Below, in pieces: positions 1 through 11,249 of a stretch of 64,000 nt of DNA. Within the stretch, counting starts at the first letter, position 1; each line of letters begins with the position of its first letter. Origin of the DNA: Saccharina japonica (Eukaryota; Sar; Phaeophyceae; Laminariales; Laminariaceae); contig MEHQ01001318.1 in the NCBI GenBank assembly GCA_008828725.1, positions 1-64,000 on the forward strand, given 5' to 3'. The notes under the pieces are model-generated. The model ran no database searches, was not told the DNA's origin, and was given only the letters and a program-made list of their open reading frames with translations. The position numbers were made by a program, and so were the translations under genes.

Positions 1-627
1 AGAGAGAGCGCGCGCACGAGAGGAGATGCGATACTCGTAGAGCGAAAGAACGAGCGATCGAGAGGCAAAAAGTGCATGCGTTTTTTCTTCTCCCCTCTCA
101 TGCAGACGGGTCTTTTCGCGAAGGGCTGGCGCTCGAGCCCCCTGCATGCCACCATTTTTGGCCAGTTTTGACTGTTTTTGGCCGTAACGACGTGTTTTTT
201 TTTTTCCGTTCCGCCTTTTTTAATAAAGTGTGAGAAAATCATGAAGCAGAGTCTACGTAGACACTTTCGGTGACATTTAAAGCGTGTTTTACGTACGTAC
301 CAGATACGTACTATTTTTATGCCGTTAATAACATTTACCTGGTATTCTATTTTCTAACTTGGAACGCACACGGTATGACACCGCTGTTGCTGCTGCTGCT
401 GCTGCTGAAGGTATGGGGAGTCGCTCGTACGACTGCCCAATCTAGAAAAAAAAAACAAAAGAGCATTGCACTGAGGAACAGCACGCCAACTGTCTTCATC
501 GTTTGTGTTTTCCCTTATTTATCCCATTCATTGTCTTCGCCCTTCTTTCTCCTGCCCCCTCCTGATTATAGTCGTGTCTCAGATCCAGGGTCACATAGTA
601 GGCTCTGCTCCCCCCCCCCCCCCATTC

Positions 628-806
628 TAAGTAGGATGCAGCTCACCCTGCATGCGACTCGCCGAATACCTCACGGCACTTCGCACTTGGTGCTAGCAGT
701 GTCTACCTGGTCGGTGAAAGCCCGACTATGCTCCGTTCTGGCATTGTAGGGATGCGAGGGTCTATGGTCATACGACTACTGCCATGCATGAAAGTACCCC
801 CCCCCG
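628..806 (+). repeat. SINE-like poly(C)-tailed repeat, 5'-truncated copy (family P)
   Basis: This copy matches the 3' two thirds of the family seen full length at 14741, 19943 and 35476 (minus). It holds the conserved words GCATGCGACTCGCC, ACCTCACGGC, GGCATTGTAGGGATGCGAGG and GTCTATGGTCATACGACTAC, and it ends in a C run. Its start abuts another C run at 611-623. Open frames across it are not conserved between copies and are not genes. Confidence 0.8.
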
Positions 807-819
807 CCACTATGCTCCC

Positions 820-2245
820 TACATTTTAATCGCGCAGGGCTGAGCACTTTCTTCCCTCGTCGACACGCGACGAGTTGTGCCTACCCCCGCTATAATCGGC
901 GCTCTCGGCTGCATTAAATACATTAGTAGTATGTGTTCGCCTGGTACTAAACACAATACGTCCCAGCTATATATACCGACCGGGTATGTGCGGTGTTCAG
1001 GGAGTGGAGCGGAGGAATGCAGCGGTACGTACGCAAACAAGGTACGCGCAGTGTTCAGGGAGTGGAGGAGCGCAGCGGTACATCCACGAAAAAAAAAGTT
1101 TACCCTGGTTTTTGGCTTGTCCACAACCAAAGTCTACGGGTTACGTACGTAGGGGGTGGTTGTGTGCTTGCTCATCCTCAACGAGCCGACAAGTCTCGAC
1201 ACACACCAGACAGAACACCGATCCCCACTACTTCACGATCTAGCTCTTTCACGGCAGGTATATTCTTGATCTGTATGATCTGTGAAAAAACTCGCTTTGT
1301 CGGGTGGGAGCCGTATTATTTATCTACTTTATATATTGCTTATTTTCCTATGCTGTTAAATGGCGGAAAATCCACCGTTGTACCGTTTTATGGTTTTCGC
1401 GACGATTTGCGGACGGCGGTTCGACAGAAAAATGGTACACCGCGGCAGAAAACGACATCTCCCGAGTTTGTTTTTTCGCACCTTGAAAGTGCTCATTTCA
1501 TTTTGATGGGTGGTTGGGACCCCGCCCCCCCCACCCCCTGCACAATATGGGCCTGAAAAACTCCTTGTGGAATACATTAAACAATGTAGAACACCGTCAG
1601 ATGTACCGAATAGAAAGCTTGGCGACGCCTTGTGGGGCTTTCTATGTACAGTACGGTGTTCAATGTCCCCACGAGGGGTTGTTTACGTCCACATTATGCA
1701 AGGGGGGGGGGGGGGGGCGTCCCGGGTCTCGGCCACCTGTTGTTCCTATACCGCCAACTGGAGTAAAAATCCACCGGTGTACCTTTTCATGGCTTTTCGC
1801 GAGGTAGGATGGACAGTTTTGAACACTTTACGATATAGAATGCCCCATAGGGGGTGAACCTGGGGATTAAGCCGTGAAGTCCGGCCAAGGCATACGTCCC
1901 CGGTGGCTTGGTACGTGGTCCTCGTGCCTACTAAAATCAATGACTTGGGTTCAATTCTCTCCGAGTGCACATACTCTTACGTAGGGACTTTTTCTTGCAT
2001 ACAAATTGAGTAGCGGAAAGCGCGAGAGCGTGAGTTAGCAATATTCGATAATCATCGACGAGCACTGGGAGTACTGAAAACCCTATGCGCGATAAATATG
2101 AAGGCATGTGTGTACCGGGGGGGGTACCCATTTTTTGCTTGCCTTAGTCATTTGACCATTGACCACGCATCCCTTTCGAGACGGAGCACCGCTCCTACCC
2201 CTAATAGAGACACCTCCAACACTTGGGCGCTCATCACGTTGTTTG
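820..2245. other. no gene recognised; short local duplications
   Basis: No frame here resembles a known protein. Two short words are duplicated: about 40 bp around 1360-1400 recurs at 1760-1805 (shared core AATCCACCG then TTTTCGCGA), and the GTGTTCAGGGAGTGGAG block at 992 recurs at 1050. A run of 15 or more G lies at about 1691-1717. Confidence 0.5.
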
Positions 2246-2249
2246 TACC

Positions 2250-2316
2250 GGGGGGGGGGGGGGGGGGAGGGACGACACCTGTGACCACGGCTTGTCCAGA
2301 AGAAGCCGGAAAGTAA
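2250..2316 (-). repeat. short poly(C)-tailed repeat (family Q)
   Basis: Read on the minus strand, the core TTCTGGACAAGCCGTGGTCA is followed by CAGGTGTC, CCCTCC and a long C run. The same core and tail occur at 15395-15447 (plus) and, more diverged, at 57200-57265 (minus). Confidence 0.6.
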
Positions 2317-2465
2317 AAGTGATGATTAAAAAACAAAATCACAATTCTCACGTTTAGTTACGATGTACTCGTACCAGTACCAGGTAAATGTATGTGAAAC
2401 CCAGGGGTGTGGGTGTGTTACACCGCGGCACTTCTTCATGTCACGTCGGGCGGTTAGGAAATATA

Positions 2466-2471
<6 letters not shown>

Positions 2472-2535
<64 letters not shown>
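2472..2535. repeat. (CT)n microsatellite, about 32 units
   Basis: Uninterrupted CT dinucleotides followed by a C run. It lies about 300 bp beyond the 3' end of the minus-strand glycosylase gene. Confidence 0.95.
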
Positions 2536-2537
<2 letters not shown>

Positions 2538-2831
2538 CCCCCCGTCGGCTTCCTCCTCTGCCTCCCATGCCTTGTTCCGAACCTCTCAAGAACCACTACC
2601 ACCACCGTCAACAGCCCGCCCGCCCCTTAACAACAATGTCTGCTCCTACGCAAGGCCCTCTCCTCTCTGCTCTCTTCCACGGTGCTCCCGCCGCCCCTGC
2701 CCTGGCTGACATCACGCCTTAACTCCTGCTTCCGCGGAACGTTCCCGCCGGCGTCGCCCCCATTCCGGCGGGTACCCCCCCGCCCAGCCGGCGGCGTCGC
2801 GCCCATCTTCTTGGCGGGGGAGTCGTTCGCT

Positions 2832-3732
2832 CTAAGAGTGTTCTTTGTCGCCTTCCCAGGCGAAACAGCGGCTCTTTTTCTCTTCTTGGTCGAGCCAGCT
2901 CCCGCTGCCTTCCTTTCGTCCTCGATTCCGCCCCCACCTTCCAGTCTCTCCCCCCCCTGCTTGTCCTCCTGGCTCTCCTTTTACTCGTTCCTCTCCTCCT
3001 GCTCTTGCTCGTGCTCCTCCCCGTCCTCCTCCTGTCTCTCCTTTTACTCCCTCCTCTTCCCCCTCTCCTCCTTCTCCTCCACCTCCCGACCGCAAGACCG
3101 ACGAGGCTCGGCGCTCAGCGAACCGACAGTACGCGGCGAGGTTTCGATCCAGAGAGGCGTGCTTTCTCCTACCACGACTCTTCTTGCCATTCCCGCCCCC
3201 TTCTCCCCCACCTCCTTGGACGGCGTTTTTCGGGCGGTTACGGCCGAGGCAAAATATCTGCCAAGAGTCCGACGCGAACCGGCCGCATCCGTGCAGCTCA
3301 GAGGGGTCGGACCAAGGCAGCACCAGGAAACCCTCGGCAAAACGTTTCATCGCTATTTCTCTGAGGGGAGGGGTGGGCGCAAGGGGATGGGGTGGGGGGC
3401 GAGAGGTAAATGGGGAGGGGGGGGTGTATACTCATGTCATGCGAGAGGTATACAGATAGAAAGATAGTATGTATAGGAGATAGCACAAAATAAGGGAAGA
3501 GGGAGAAAGGCAGAGGTACAAGTAATATGTACATGGAAGCGGCAAACCTGTTCAGACCCAGCGGGAGAAGCGTCTCCCTCAGCTCCCCCAGCTCAGCGGA
3601 CATCACGCTGGTCGGCGTGGGACAGAGCTCGAAGAACCTCTCCACGGCGTCCTTAACCGTGTCGCCGCCGCTAGTGCGCGAGCACAGGATGCAGCAGGAC
3701 AGGAGGCGGTAGGCGTCGTCGGCATAGTGCTC
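2832..3732 (-). CDS. MBD4-like HhH-GPD DNA glycosylase (partial, at least two exons)
   Basis: Exon A is 3732-3548, between a TCGCGCAG acceptor and an AACAG/GTTTGC donor. It encodes EHYADDAYRLLSCCILCSRT and then ERFFELCPTPTSV and LLPLGLN. Exon B starts at 3360 after CCCTCAG and encodes DPSELHGCGRFASDSWQIFC. Exon A ends with two spare bases and B supplies the third, so the frame is kept. The pattern (F/Y)xLL..CxLxxRTSG, PTP, PLGL, PxELHGxGxxxxDSxxIFC is that of the MBD4/plant MBD4L family, which removes T or U opposite G at CpG sites in the nucleus. LDRNLAAY at about 3145-3123 could carry the catalytic Asp, but it lies some 25 residues further from the HhH motif than usual, so an in-frame insert or a short intron after 3242 is possible. 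The frame runs on through Gly/Arg/Glu-rich sequence to a stop at 2832. The 5' exons were not found, and no MBD domain is visible. Confidence 0.72.
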
Positions 3733-3954
3733 CTGCGCGACCGCAGCGGGAGTGGTGCGGAGGGAGGCGGCGGCCGTAGGGGAGAGGGGTGGGGGTGTGA
3801 CGGGGGGTGAGAGGTGGGGGGGGGGTAGTGAGGAGGGGGGGGTGGTGAAGAAGTGGAGATGGAAGAGCGAAATCTGAGTAGACAAGACAGAAAAAAGGGC
3901 GGGGGGCTGTGGGGGCCGAGAGTGCGGAAAGAGGAGAAGAGGGAACATAAATAC

Positions 3955-4080
3955 TAGAAGATAAGGAGGGAGGGGGGGGGGGGGCGTGTGTGAGGGGTTT
4001 TTTTATTTTTTTTCTTTTTTTTATTTTATTTTTTTTTTTATTTTTTTTTTAATTTTTTTTTTATTTTTATTTTTGAAAGG
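3955..4080. repeat. G-rich then T-rich low-complexity tract
   Basis: A G run at about 3970-3984 is followed by about 75 bp of T with scattered A (3998-4076). On the minus strand this lies upstream of the glycosylase exons and would be intron or 5' flank. No coding signal was seen. Confidence 0.7.
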
Positions 4081-4810
4081 TAATAGCTAAGTCTGAAGAA
4101 CAGGAGAGAAGGAGCGGGCGGGGCACCGGGAGGGAGGGTGGGGGGGGGGGCGTGTAAGGAGTGCAGAGGTATCAGGGAAATGAGACGGACTACTCGTAGA
4201 GATACATATGGGGGTGGGGCGCGTGCGGGTACCATGCGCGACATACAACGGGCCTGTACGTTAACTATTTGTGAGGCTTGTCGTAAGAGGCTAAACAAAA
4301 AAATGCGAAACGGTTGTGACGACAAGCGCGCGCTTGAACCGTGCAGTTCGCAGCAGTCGTAGCCGACGGAGCTCTACTCTCACAGGCTCAAGATAAACAT
4401 GTCTGTTGACAGTGACAATTCTTTGCGAACAGCTCGGAGGGTGACTGCAACACTCAAACAACGCATGCCTCCGTAGCTGGTGTCTCAATCAACACATACA
4501 TTCCGAGGCGAACAACTTGCTAAATACATAAAAAACATGCCGCCCACGACACTAGTAATAGAAAGCCTACAGCAGTGCCTTGAGCGCTCGGCATCGTATC
4601 AATACAAAAGGAGTGCGGGAGGGCGTGCATGCAATGCAGTCTCCATGCACTCCTATCTATGCTTTCTGCGGGTCGAAAGGAACAGCCACAGACAGGCAGC
4701 CCAAGTATTAGTACCTGAAGGAGGTTTAGAGGAGAGGCCGACGGGGGACGGTGTCCAAGGCGTCTCAAATAGAATGCCAGCCAATCGCCACCGCCACGAG
4801 TAGCCTCGTC

Positions 4811-5060
4811 GCCGGTGTTGGCGTTGATGTTGTTGTTGGTGTTGGTGGTGTTGTTGGTGCTGCTGTGGGTGATGGTGTTGGTATCGTTGTTGTTGTTGTT
4901 GTTGTTGTTGTTGTTGCTGGCGTTGTTGCTGTTGCTGTTGCTGTTGCTGTTGGTGGTGTCGGTGTTTTTATCGGTGCCGGTGTTGCTGGCAGCGTTTGCG
5001 TTATCATTGGCGTTTCTCTCCCGGGTATTGCTGCCGGCGTTGCTATGGTCACCGGCGGCG
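4811..5060. repeat. imperfect (GTT/GCT/GGT)n trinucleotide tract
   Basis: About 250 bp of diverged GTT, GCT and GGT units. On the minus strand it is open as Asn/Thr/Ser-rich sequence inside a 226-codon frame (5200-4520). It might be a low-complexity N-terminal exon of the glycosylase locus 0.8 kb downstream, but no splice link or domain supports this, so it is called a repeat. Confidence 0.6.
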
Positions 5061-5885
5061 TTGCTGTCTGTGTCGCCGCCGTGTAAGGTTCGGCTTCCGA
5101 GTTGGGCGTAGTAGTGGCAGCGACACCCTGCCCCCCACCGCTTGATGCTCATGTCTCGGAAGTGCTTCCTCGCGAGTGGTCCTGTCAAGGTAGTCCGCAT
5201 TCGCCTTGCGTTTTCAGAAGCGGGTCGCAGGGTGGGTTACAGGGTGGGGTGGGGTGGGGGCGGAGGGGTGGGGTCAGTTTTTTGCTTCGCGAAGAAAAAT
5301 ATTAAGTTTCTGGAATATGGTGCCACGTTGTTGAAGTTTCCAACCAGAAATGCACAAGCGAGTTGTTATAGATGTCGCGCAAGTATTATATCAAAATGCG
5401 GTGTGCGTTTCTCGGATACCCGGTATAGGGTTGGAACCCAAATACAACGAAAACGCCCCCCCCCCCCCCCCAACTTAGTATACACATTGCTGTCTCTAGA
5501 AGGAGTGCGGTACGTATATAACGAAAATGTTTTTCTCTGAAACCGGAATGGGTTTAAACTACGTACTTCAAGTATGATGGCGGTAGCTTTTATTAATTAG
5601 TATGCCTCGTGCCAAGCCGTTTGACCTCTCTTCAATCGGTGTTCTCTTAAATGGAGCCCTCATAAATCGTGCGTAGCCCCCCCCCCCCCTGAATATATGT
5701 ATGATACATACTGCCAACTTACAACAACAGCAGGTCGCTTGTTGTACTGCTGCAGCCTGAAACGATGGCTACTGCTGTCAACACAAACTGTACATCATAA
5801 AACAACTGTAAAAAAATGCCTCGTATATACCACAGAACATCGTAATGTTTGCACCAAGCAGTACCGTACCCATATGATATGCAGA

Positions 5886-6054
5886 GTACCGGGGCACCTG
5901 ATAAGAAACAGGAAATCTGGTCCAGGCTGGATTTCTTATTTGAGATAGGGTGCTTTCTACCTAATTTCAAGATGACGATTCCCGAATTTCTTATTCTCTT
6001 CCAAAATCTCAGCCTGGGTTTCTTATTGGCCTGTTTATAATTATCGTCCTGTAC
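5886..6054. mobile_element. MITE family B, diverged copy
   Basis: Left end GGGGCACCTGATAAGAAACA and right end GGTTTCTTATTGGCCTG are imperfect inverted repeats. The interior carries CAGGCTGGATTTCTTATT and CCCGAATTTCTTATTC, as in the copies at 8514, 42514 and 43843. No coding capacity. Confidence 0.6.
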
Positions 6055-6264
6055 TCAGTGATGTGAACCGACAACCGAAAGTCGTTTTTTTCGGTCGTTT
6101 TTTTAGGTTTTTCCCGACCGAAAACCGACAATTTGTGTTTTCGGTTTATTTGCAAAAAACCGACCGAAACCGACCGACATTTTCGTTTTTTTCTCGGTTT
6201 TCTCGGGATTTTCTCGTTTTTTCGGGTTCGGTTTGCTAAAAAACCCCCGACCGAAACCGACCGA

Positions 6265-6620
6265 CTTTTCCAAGGTCAGGTTCTGTAGGGTACCTACAGA
6301 ACCATACCCGGGGTATTTACCCGGGAAATACCCTACAGAGAACTTCTGTAAGTTCTGTAAGGGTTTTATACCCGTACCCGGAACTTCTGTAAGTTCTGTA
6401 CGACCCGTGCCACAATACCCGGGGTACCGGTACAACGCGTTTGTACCTGCCCGGAACTTCTGTGNGTTCTGTACGCCCGAGCCACAATACCCGGAACTTC
6501 TGTGAGTTCTGTCAGGGTTTTATACCCTAGCCCGGAACTTCTGTAAGTTCTGTAAGTCCTTTGGCACAATACCCCAGGTAAGGGTAAACCTTTGTCACAA
6601 TACCTGGGGCGCCGGTACCT
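6265..6620. repeat. imperfect tandem array with hairpin core (family H)
   Basis: The core GAACTTCTGTAAGTTC (or GTGAGTTC) is repeated with ACCCGGGGTA and GCCACAATACCCGG spacers. GAACTT and AAGTTC pair around a CTGT loop. A second array lies at 8710-9255. There is one ambiguous base at 6465. Confidence 0.8.
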
Positions 6621-6759
6621 ATTCGGGTTCAGACCATACTTTCACGTACGGTCTTATAGTACCACTCTATAGCTCTTTCTGTTTTTCTTGCATATTTCCT
6701 TGCAGATTTCGCCGCCCAAAGATGAAAATGGTACGTTCTATTTAGAATATTGATATTAG

Positions 6760-7480
6760 ACTGTGTAACAGATACGTATGATATGACATATATATTCAAT
6801 ATATATTATCGCTTTATGACCTTCTTCCCCTCGCTGCCTCGGCAAAGTTTTTGCTTTGGCATGGCCCATAGCGAGGGGGGGGGTCTTTCTAGCGAGCAAG
6901 GCTAGACTCACCCTCAAGCGGACCGATACCTTCTTGCTGCTGCGCACCCGCCGCGAAGCGTGTGCAGCGGTAGAGTTGGATCGGCACTGGTGCGTTAGGC
7001 GCAAAAGTTCAGATGCACGGGCCTTTTTGGCCGTCGGTGTAGACAGCAATGTCCATCTCACTTTTGTGCGCGGAGGCAGACGCCATCAGAAAGGTGGACG
7101 GACACTATGTACACGGCCCTACGTGTGTTTGCTAGAGGGAGCTGTACTGTCTCAGTAACCTGGCTTCGCCATCAAAGGAGGAGGGAGCGTGTGGCGACGA
7201 GCTGTTGTTTGGACTGGTCAATCCCTTCAGCGCGAGAATTTTTATTTTCCAGACCAAGCACCCTGAGTGCAACGAGGGAGAAAGCGAGGAGCCGACTGGG
7301 AAGGACAACAACGAGAGCGAGTACGGACGGAGCAGGTCGAGTGTGGTCGTGCTAGGACTGGCCAAGTGGCACCGGAGCGGCGCGCCGGATCACAGCAGCA
7401 CGCCGCAGCAGCAGCACAGCAGCGCGGAGCAGCCATCCGGAGCACGGACGACATCGACCCGTGACGAACGGACAATCATT
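6760..7480. other. no gene recognised
   Basis: Several overlapping frames of about 80-100 codons are open on both strands because stop codons are scarce. None shows a domain, splice support or a conserved relative in the window. Confidence 0.4.
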
Positions 7481-7498
7481 TTTGTTTTTTTCGTTTTT

Positions 7499-7909
7499 TC
7501 GTTTTTTCCCTGAATTTCGTTGTTGGGTCTGTGTGGATGACGTCACTGGTTTTGTAGAGAGACGCGGCAGAGATGGCGCGGACACCCCGGGTGCCTTCAT
7601 TGTGTGCCTGATCGTGGAAGACCCCTTCAATGTGGAACGATTCCTAATCAGTGTCGATGTTTATAATGCTGTGCCTAACACGGACGTTCAGGATAGATTC
7701 GGGCAATTGTCAATTGACGTGATGGCTTTGGTTGGCTGTTCTTTTTCACTGTGTGCCCGCGGACTGTCATTCCGGCAGCACTTCAGACAGCAGCTGCGTG
7801 CTCCATCTTGTTCCCACGCCTACCGTGTGTTTTTGTACAGACAGCACTTCAGACAGTAGTTACGCTGTAGTCGGCAAATTCATTGGTAAAGAGTGGGAGG
7901 GGGGGGGGG
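7499..7909 (+). repeat. duplicated segment A, copy 1 (contains an unidentified open frame)
   Basis: This is about 98% identical by eye to 10832-11249. The plus frame across it reads DDVTGFVERRG and later TDVQDRFGQLSIDVMALVG, ending at a stop at 7857-7859 shared by both copies. GACAGCACTTCAGACAG occurs twice near the end. Both copies stop at a poly(G) run. The peptide is unrecognised. The duplication is recent, so conservation of the frame is weak evidence for coding. Confidence 0.8.
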
Positions 7910-8148
7910 GACGATGCTGCTGTAGTCGAATGGAGATTGCGGGCGTGTATGTTCGTTTTGGACACGCATAACATGCTGTAGGGATTTCAGGTGTACCTCT
8001 TCGGACTTGTGTATCCTTTCCCTGCTAAGTGTGCGTGTTCTTTAGGATTCTCTGATGGCTCTAGCACTTTTGTGACCACGGGCTGTGATCTTGCTAGATC
8101 AGACTATAGGGATTAGCAACTGAAACGAGTTTAATGTGACGATAACAA

Positions 8149-8322
8149 CAACAACATGTATTATACGTATTGTACGTATCGTAATCGTATGTAGTACCAG
8201 ATACGTTCACGTCGTACGTACACATCCGATTATACGCATCGTAATACCTACCTGTACGTATATAGCTGTTCTTGGTTATTATTTTTGTCGATTCACCGGC
8301 GCTTTTACGAGGACACAATAGC
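8149..8322. repeat. duplicated segment B, copy 1 (left part)
   Basis: Matches 10288-10458 with a few substitutions. It is rich in GTAC and TACGTA words. Together with the two following MITE copies it forms a duplicated block that lies after segment A here but before it at 10.3 kb. Confidence 0.8.
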
Positions 8323-8507
8323 AGTACGGGGCACGAAATTAGAAACAGGGTATTATTTAATAGTGAAGAAGCCACTCTGATATTAAGAGGAAATCATAAA
8401 TTTGACATTCGTTTTAATAGAAGTTATTATTGCGTTGAGAGCACCCTGTCTTGAATATGAAATTCAGCTTTGGCCAGCTTTCTTGTTTTTATACGGTGCC
8501 CTGTACT
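8323..8507. mobile_element. MITE family B copy
   Basis: Ends AGTACGGGGCACGAAATTAG and ATACGGTGCCCTGTACT are imperfect inverted repeats. It lies immediately left of a second family-B copy. Its duplicate is at 10459-10648. Confidence 0.6.
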
Positions 8508-8513
8508 ATTGCT

Positions 8514-8693
8514 GTACAGTACAGGACACCTAGTAAGAAACAGGCTAAAAAGAAAGCCAGGCTGATATTTAAAAGGAGAATAAGAAATTCGCGAGTCGTT
8601 ATGTTGAAAATAGTGTAGAAAGCACCCTCTCTTGAATAAGAAATCCAGCCTGGACCAGAATTTATATTTCTTATTAGGTGTCCTGTACTGTAC
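8514..8693. mobile_element. MITE family B, best-preserved copy
   Basis: A 180-bp element whose outer 26-27 bp are inverted repeats with one mismatch: GTACAGTACAGGACACCTAG then TAAGAAA at the left, and TTTCTTATTAGGTGTCCTGT then ACTGTAC at the right. The interior is AT-rich and non-coding. A TA or GTAC target site is possible but cannot be separated from the repeat. The copy at 10655 has lost its right end. Confidence 0.85.
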
Positions 8694-8709
8694 GCGTATT
8701 GGTATGCAA

Positions 8710-9255
8710 ACTTTGCAAGGTTGCTTCTGTAGGTTACGTAAAGATCCGTACCCGGGGTTTTTCCCGGGTATTGTTACCCTGTAGATAACTTCTGTGAGTT
8801 ATGTGCGACCCTCATACCCGTACCCGGAACTTCTGTAAGCTCTGTACGCCCGTGCCACAATACCCGGGGTACGGGTACAACGTTTTTATACCTGTACGGA
8901 ACTTCTGTGAGTTCTGTACGCCCGTGCCACAATACCCTGAACTTCTGTGAGTTCTGTAACACTCTCATACCCGTACCCGGAACTTCTGTAAGTTCTGTAC
9001 GACATCCATACCCGTACCCGGAACTTCTGTATTTTCTGTACGCCCCGTGCTACAATACCCGGGGTAAGGGTACAACTATTTTATACCCGCACGGAACTCC
9101 TGTGAGTTCTGTACGCCTGTGTCACAATACCCGGAACTTCTGTGAGTTCTGTACGCGGGTGTACACACTCGTGAAACATTCTGTGAAGTCCTGTAATGCC
9201 TTCCAATAACCACGTACCGGAAATTCTGCAAGTTTCTGTAAACACTCATACCCGT
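8710..9255. repeat. imperfect tandem array with hairpin core (family H), longer copy
   Basis: At least nine occurrences of GAACTTCTGT(A/G)AGTTCTGT are separated by TACGCCCGTGCCACAATACC or CATACCCGTACCC spacers, as at 6265-6620. The array follows the MITE at 8514 after about 20 bp. Confidence 0.8.
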
Positions 9256-9558
9256 AAACCTTAAATCCATTTATACATATATTCCACCTACATGAAATAA
9301 CTTGGACTTTTCGGATCAAAATACAGGCTGCCCAAGAAAGGAAACACGCAGCATTCAGAAGCGAGAGTACTTCAGGACTGAAAACCATGTTTAGACTGCT
9401 CAGTTTATTTTCTGAACTTGAAGCAAGAAGCAAAGANAGCCTGGATTGCTGCTGTACTTTTCTACATGCTGCTGTACTACCTGTGTCAACCTGTAAACAT
9501 GTCTCTACGGATATCCCAGCTGAAGCCCCATGTAACTAAGTATTCGAGACATTTCATA

Positions 9559-9650
9559 CGCACGCGTCCTGGTCTTCCATCCACCTGTCCCTAGTCTCTC
9601 ACCGCTTCGTAGTTCGTCTCCTTCCGTAGAGTATGCAAGCCTCGGTCTCT
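9559..9650. repeat. fragment of foldback family D
   Basis: Matches one arm of the 315-bp foldback element at 32841-33155: CGCACGCGTCCTGGTCTTCC, ATCCACCTGTCCCTAGTCTC, CCGCTTCGTAGTTCGT. No second arm was found here. There is an ambiguous base at 9660. Confidence 0.7.
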
Positions 9651-9726
9651 TGCCACAGCNGTTTCCTGCACAGATCGGTCTTCTCTCAAGGACTTGCCGG
9701 TCTTGTCTCAAGTATACTCCTCTCCG

Positions 9727-9860
9727 ATCCTCTTGTGCTACACAACAGATCTCCGTATCAAACCTTCAACAATGCCTTACTGTACGCTCGCACTCTTGTG
9801 CTACACAACAAATCTCCGTATCAAACCTTCAACAACGCCTTACTGTTACGCTCGCAGTAC
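9727..9860. repeat. two-copy tandem repeat, about 66 bp
   Basis: CTTGTGCTACACAACA(G/A)ATC and CCGTATCAAACCTTCAACAA recur head to tail at 9731 and 9796. The copies differ at a few bases. Confidence 0.85.
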
Positions 9861-10287
9861 TCAGTCTCGCTTCTCAATNGTACGGAAAGCGAGCAGTTCA
9901 GTCTCAAATTAACTCGATGTTTTGTTCGTATGCTATCAGGCTACGACTATATACATACGTATTATACCTGGTACAATAATACAGAAATACACGTCGTAGG
10001 ATTGAGTGTGATCACGAAATCAATGAAAGCATACGACAGATATTAATACCTGTACTGACAATAACTACAACATTTATCAAGAGTTTGGAGGACACACACA
10101 CATTCGCTATCATTCTGCTGTTCAGGCGCAAATTCAAAGGTATGTTTGATTATTTCTCACAGCCAAAAGGTCCTGAAAAACACCGTTCGTGTCGTGCGTT
10201 TTTCACTTGGTTTTAGAATGTAACTGTTTTTGGCACCAAAGTGACCAGGTGTACCTGATTTTGGCAATCGCCCTATATATTATCCGC

Positions 10288-10831
10288 ATGTATTATACGT
10301 ATTGTACGTATCGTAATCGTATTTAGTACCAGATACGTTCACGTCGAACGTACACATCGCTTTATACGCATCGTAATACCTACCTGTACGTATTAATAGC
10401 TGTTCATGGTTATTATTTTTTGTCGGTTCACCGGCGCTTTTACGAGGACTCAAGAGCAGTACGGGTCACGAAATTAGAAACAGGGTACTCGTAGTATTTA
10501 TTAGTGAAAAAGCCAATCTGATACTTATAGGAAATAATAAATTCGAGATTCGTTTATATTGAAGTTATTATAGCGTTGAGAGCACTCTGTCTTGAATAAG
10601 AAATGCAGCTTTGGCCAGCTTTCCTGTTTTTATAAGGTATCCTGTACTACTGCTCTACAGCCAGTACAGGACACACTAATAAAAAAACAGGCTAAAACGA
10701 AAGCCAGACTGATATTTAAAAGGAGAATACAAAATTCGGGAGTCGTTCTGTTGAAACTATTAATAGTGCAGAAAGCACCTTCTCTCGAATAAGAAATCCA
10801 GCCTGGACCAGATTTTATATTTCTTATTTTT
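10288..10831. repeat. duplicated segment B, copy 2, with two MITE-B copies
   Basis: Corresponds to 8149-8690. It includes a MITE-B copy at 10459-10648 and a second from 10662 whose right terminal repeat is cut off at about 10830, exactly where segment A copy 2 begins. The junction is therefore probably the breakpoint of the duplication. Confidence 0.8.
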
Positions 10832-11249
10832 TCGTTTTTTCCCCTGAATTTCGTTGTTGGGTCTGTGTGGATGACGTCACTGGTTTTGTAGAGAGACGCG
10901 GCATATATGTTTTGGACACCCCGGGTGCCTTCATTGTGTGCCTGATCGTGGAAGACCCCTTCAATGTGGAACGATTCCTAATCAGTGTCGATGTTTATAA
11001 TGCTGTGCCTAACACAGACGTTCAGGATAGATTCGGGCAATTGTCAATTGACGTGATGGCTTTGGTTGGCTGTTCTTTTTCACTGTGTGCCCGCGGACTG
11101 TCATTCCGGCAGCACTTCAGACAGCAGCTGCGTGCTCCATCTTGTTCCCACGCCTACCGTGTGTTTTTGTACAGACAGCACTTCAGACAGTAGTTACGCT
11201 GTAGTCGGCAAATTCATTGGTAAAGAGTGGGAGGGGGGGGGGGGGGGCG
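10832..11249 (+). repeat. duplicated segment A, copy 2
   Basis: Near-identical to 7499-7909. One visible block differs (CATATATGTTTTGGACACC instead of CAGAGATGGCGCGGACACC). It runs into a G run and then the assembly gap. Confidence 0.85.

Noticed and set aside
1930..1980. TGGGTTCAATTCTCTCC looked like a tRNA T-loop.
   Set aside because: No matching acceptor or anticodon arm upstream on either strand.
3090..3165. A bZIP-like basic region on the plus strand (ARRSANRQYAARFRSRE).
   Set aside because: It is exactly antisense to LDRNLAAYCRFAERRAS of the glycosylase frame, no leucine heptads follow, and the minus strand has a better-supported, splice-consistent gene.
4765..5086. Val-rich and Thr-rich frames resembling membrane or mucin-like proteins.
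   Set aside because: They are translations of a GTT/GGT/GCT trinucleotide tract in different frames.
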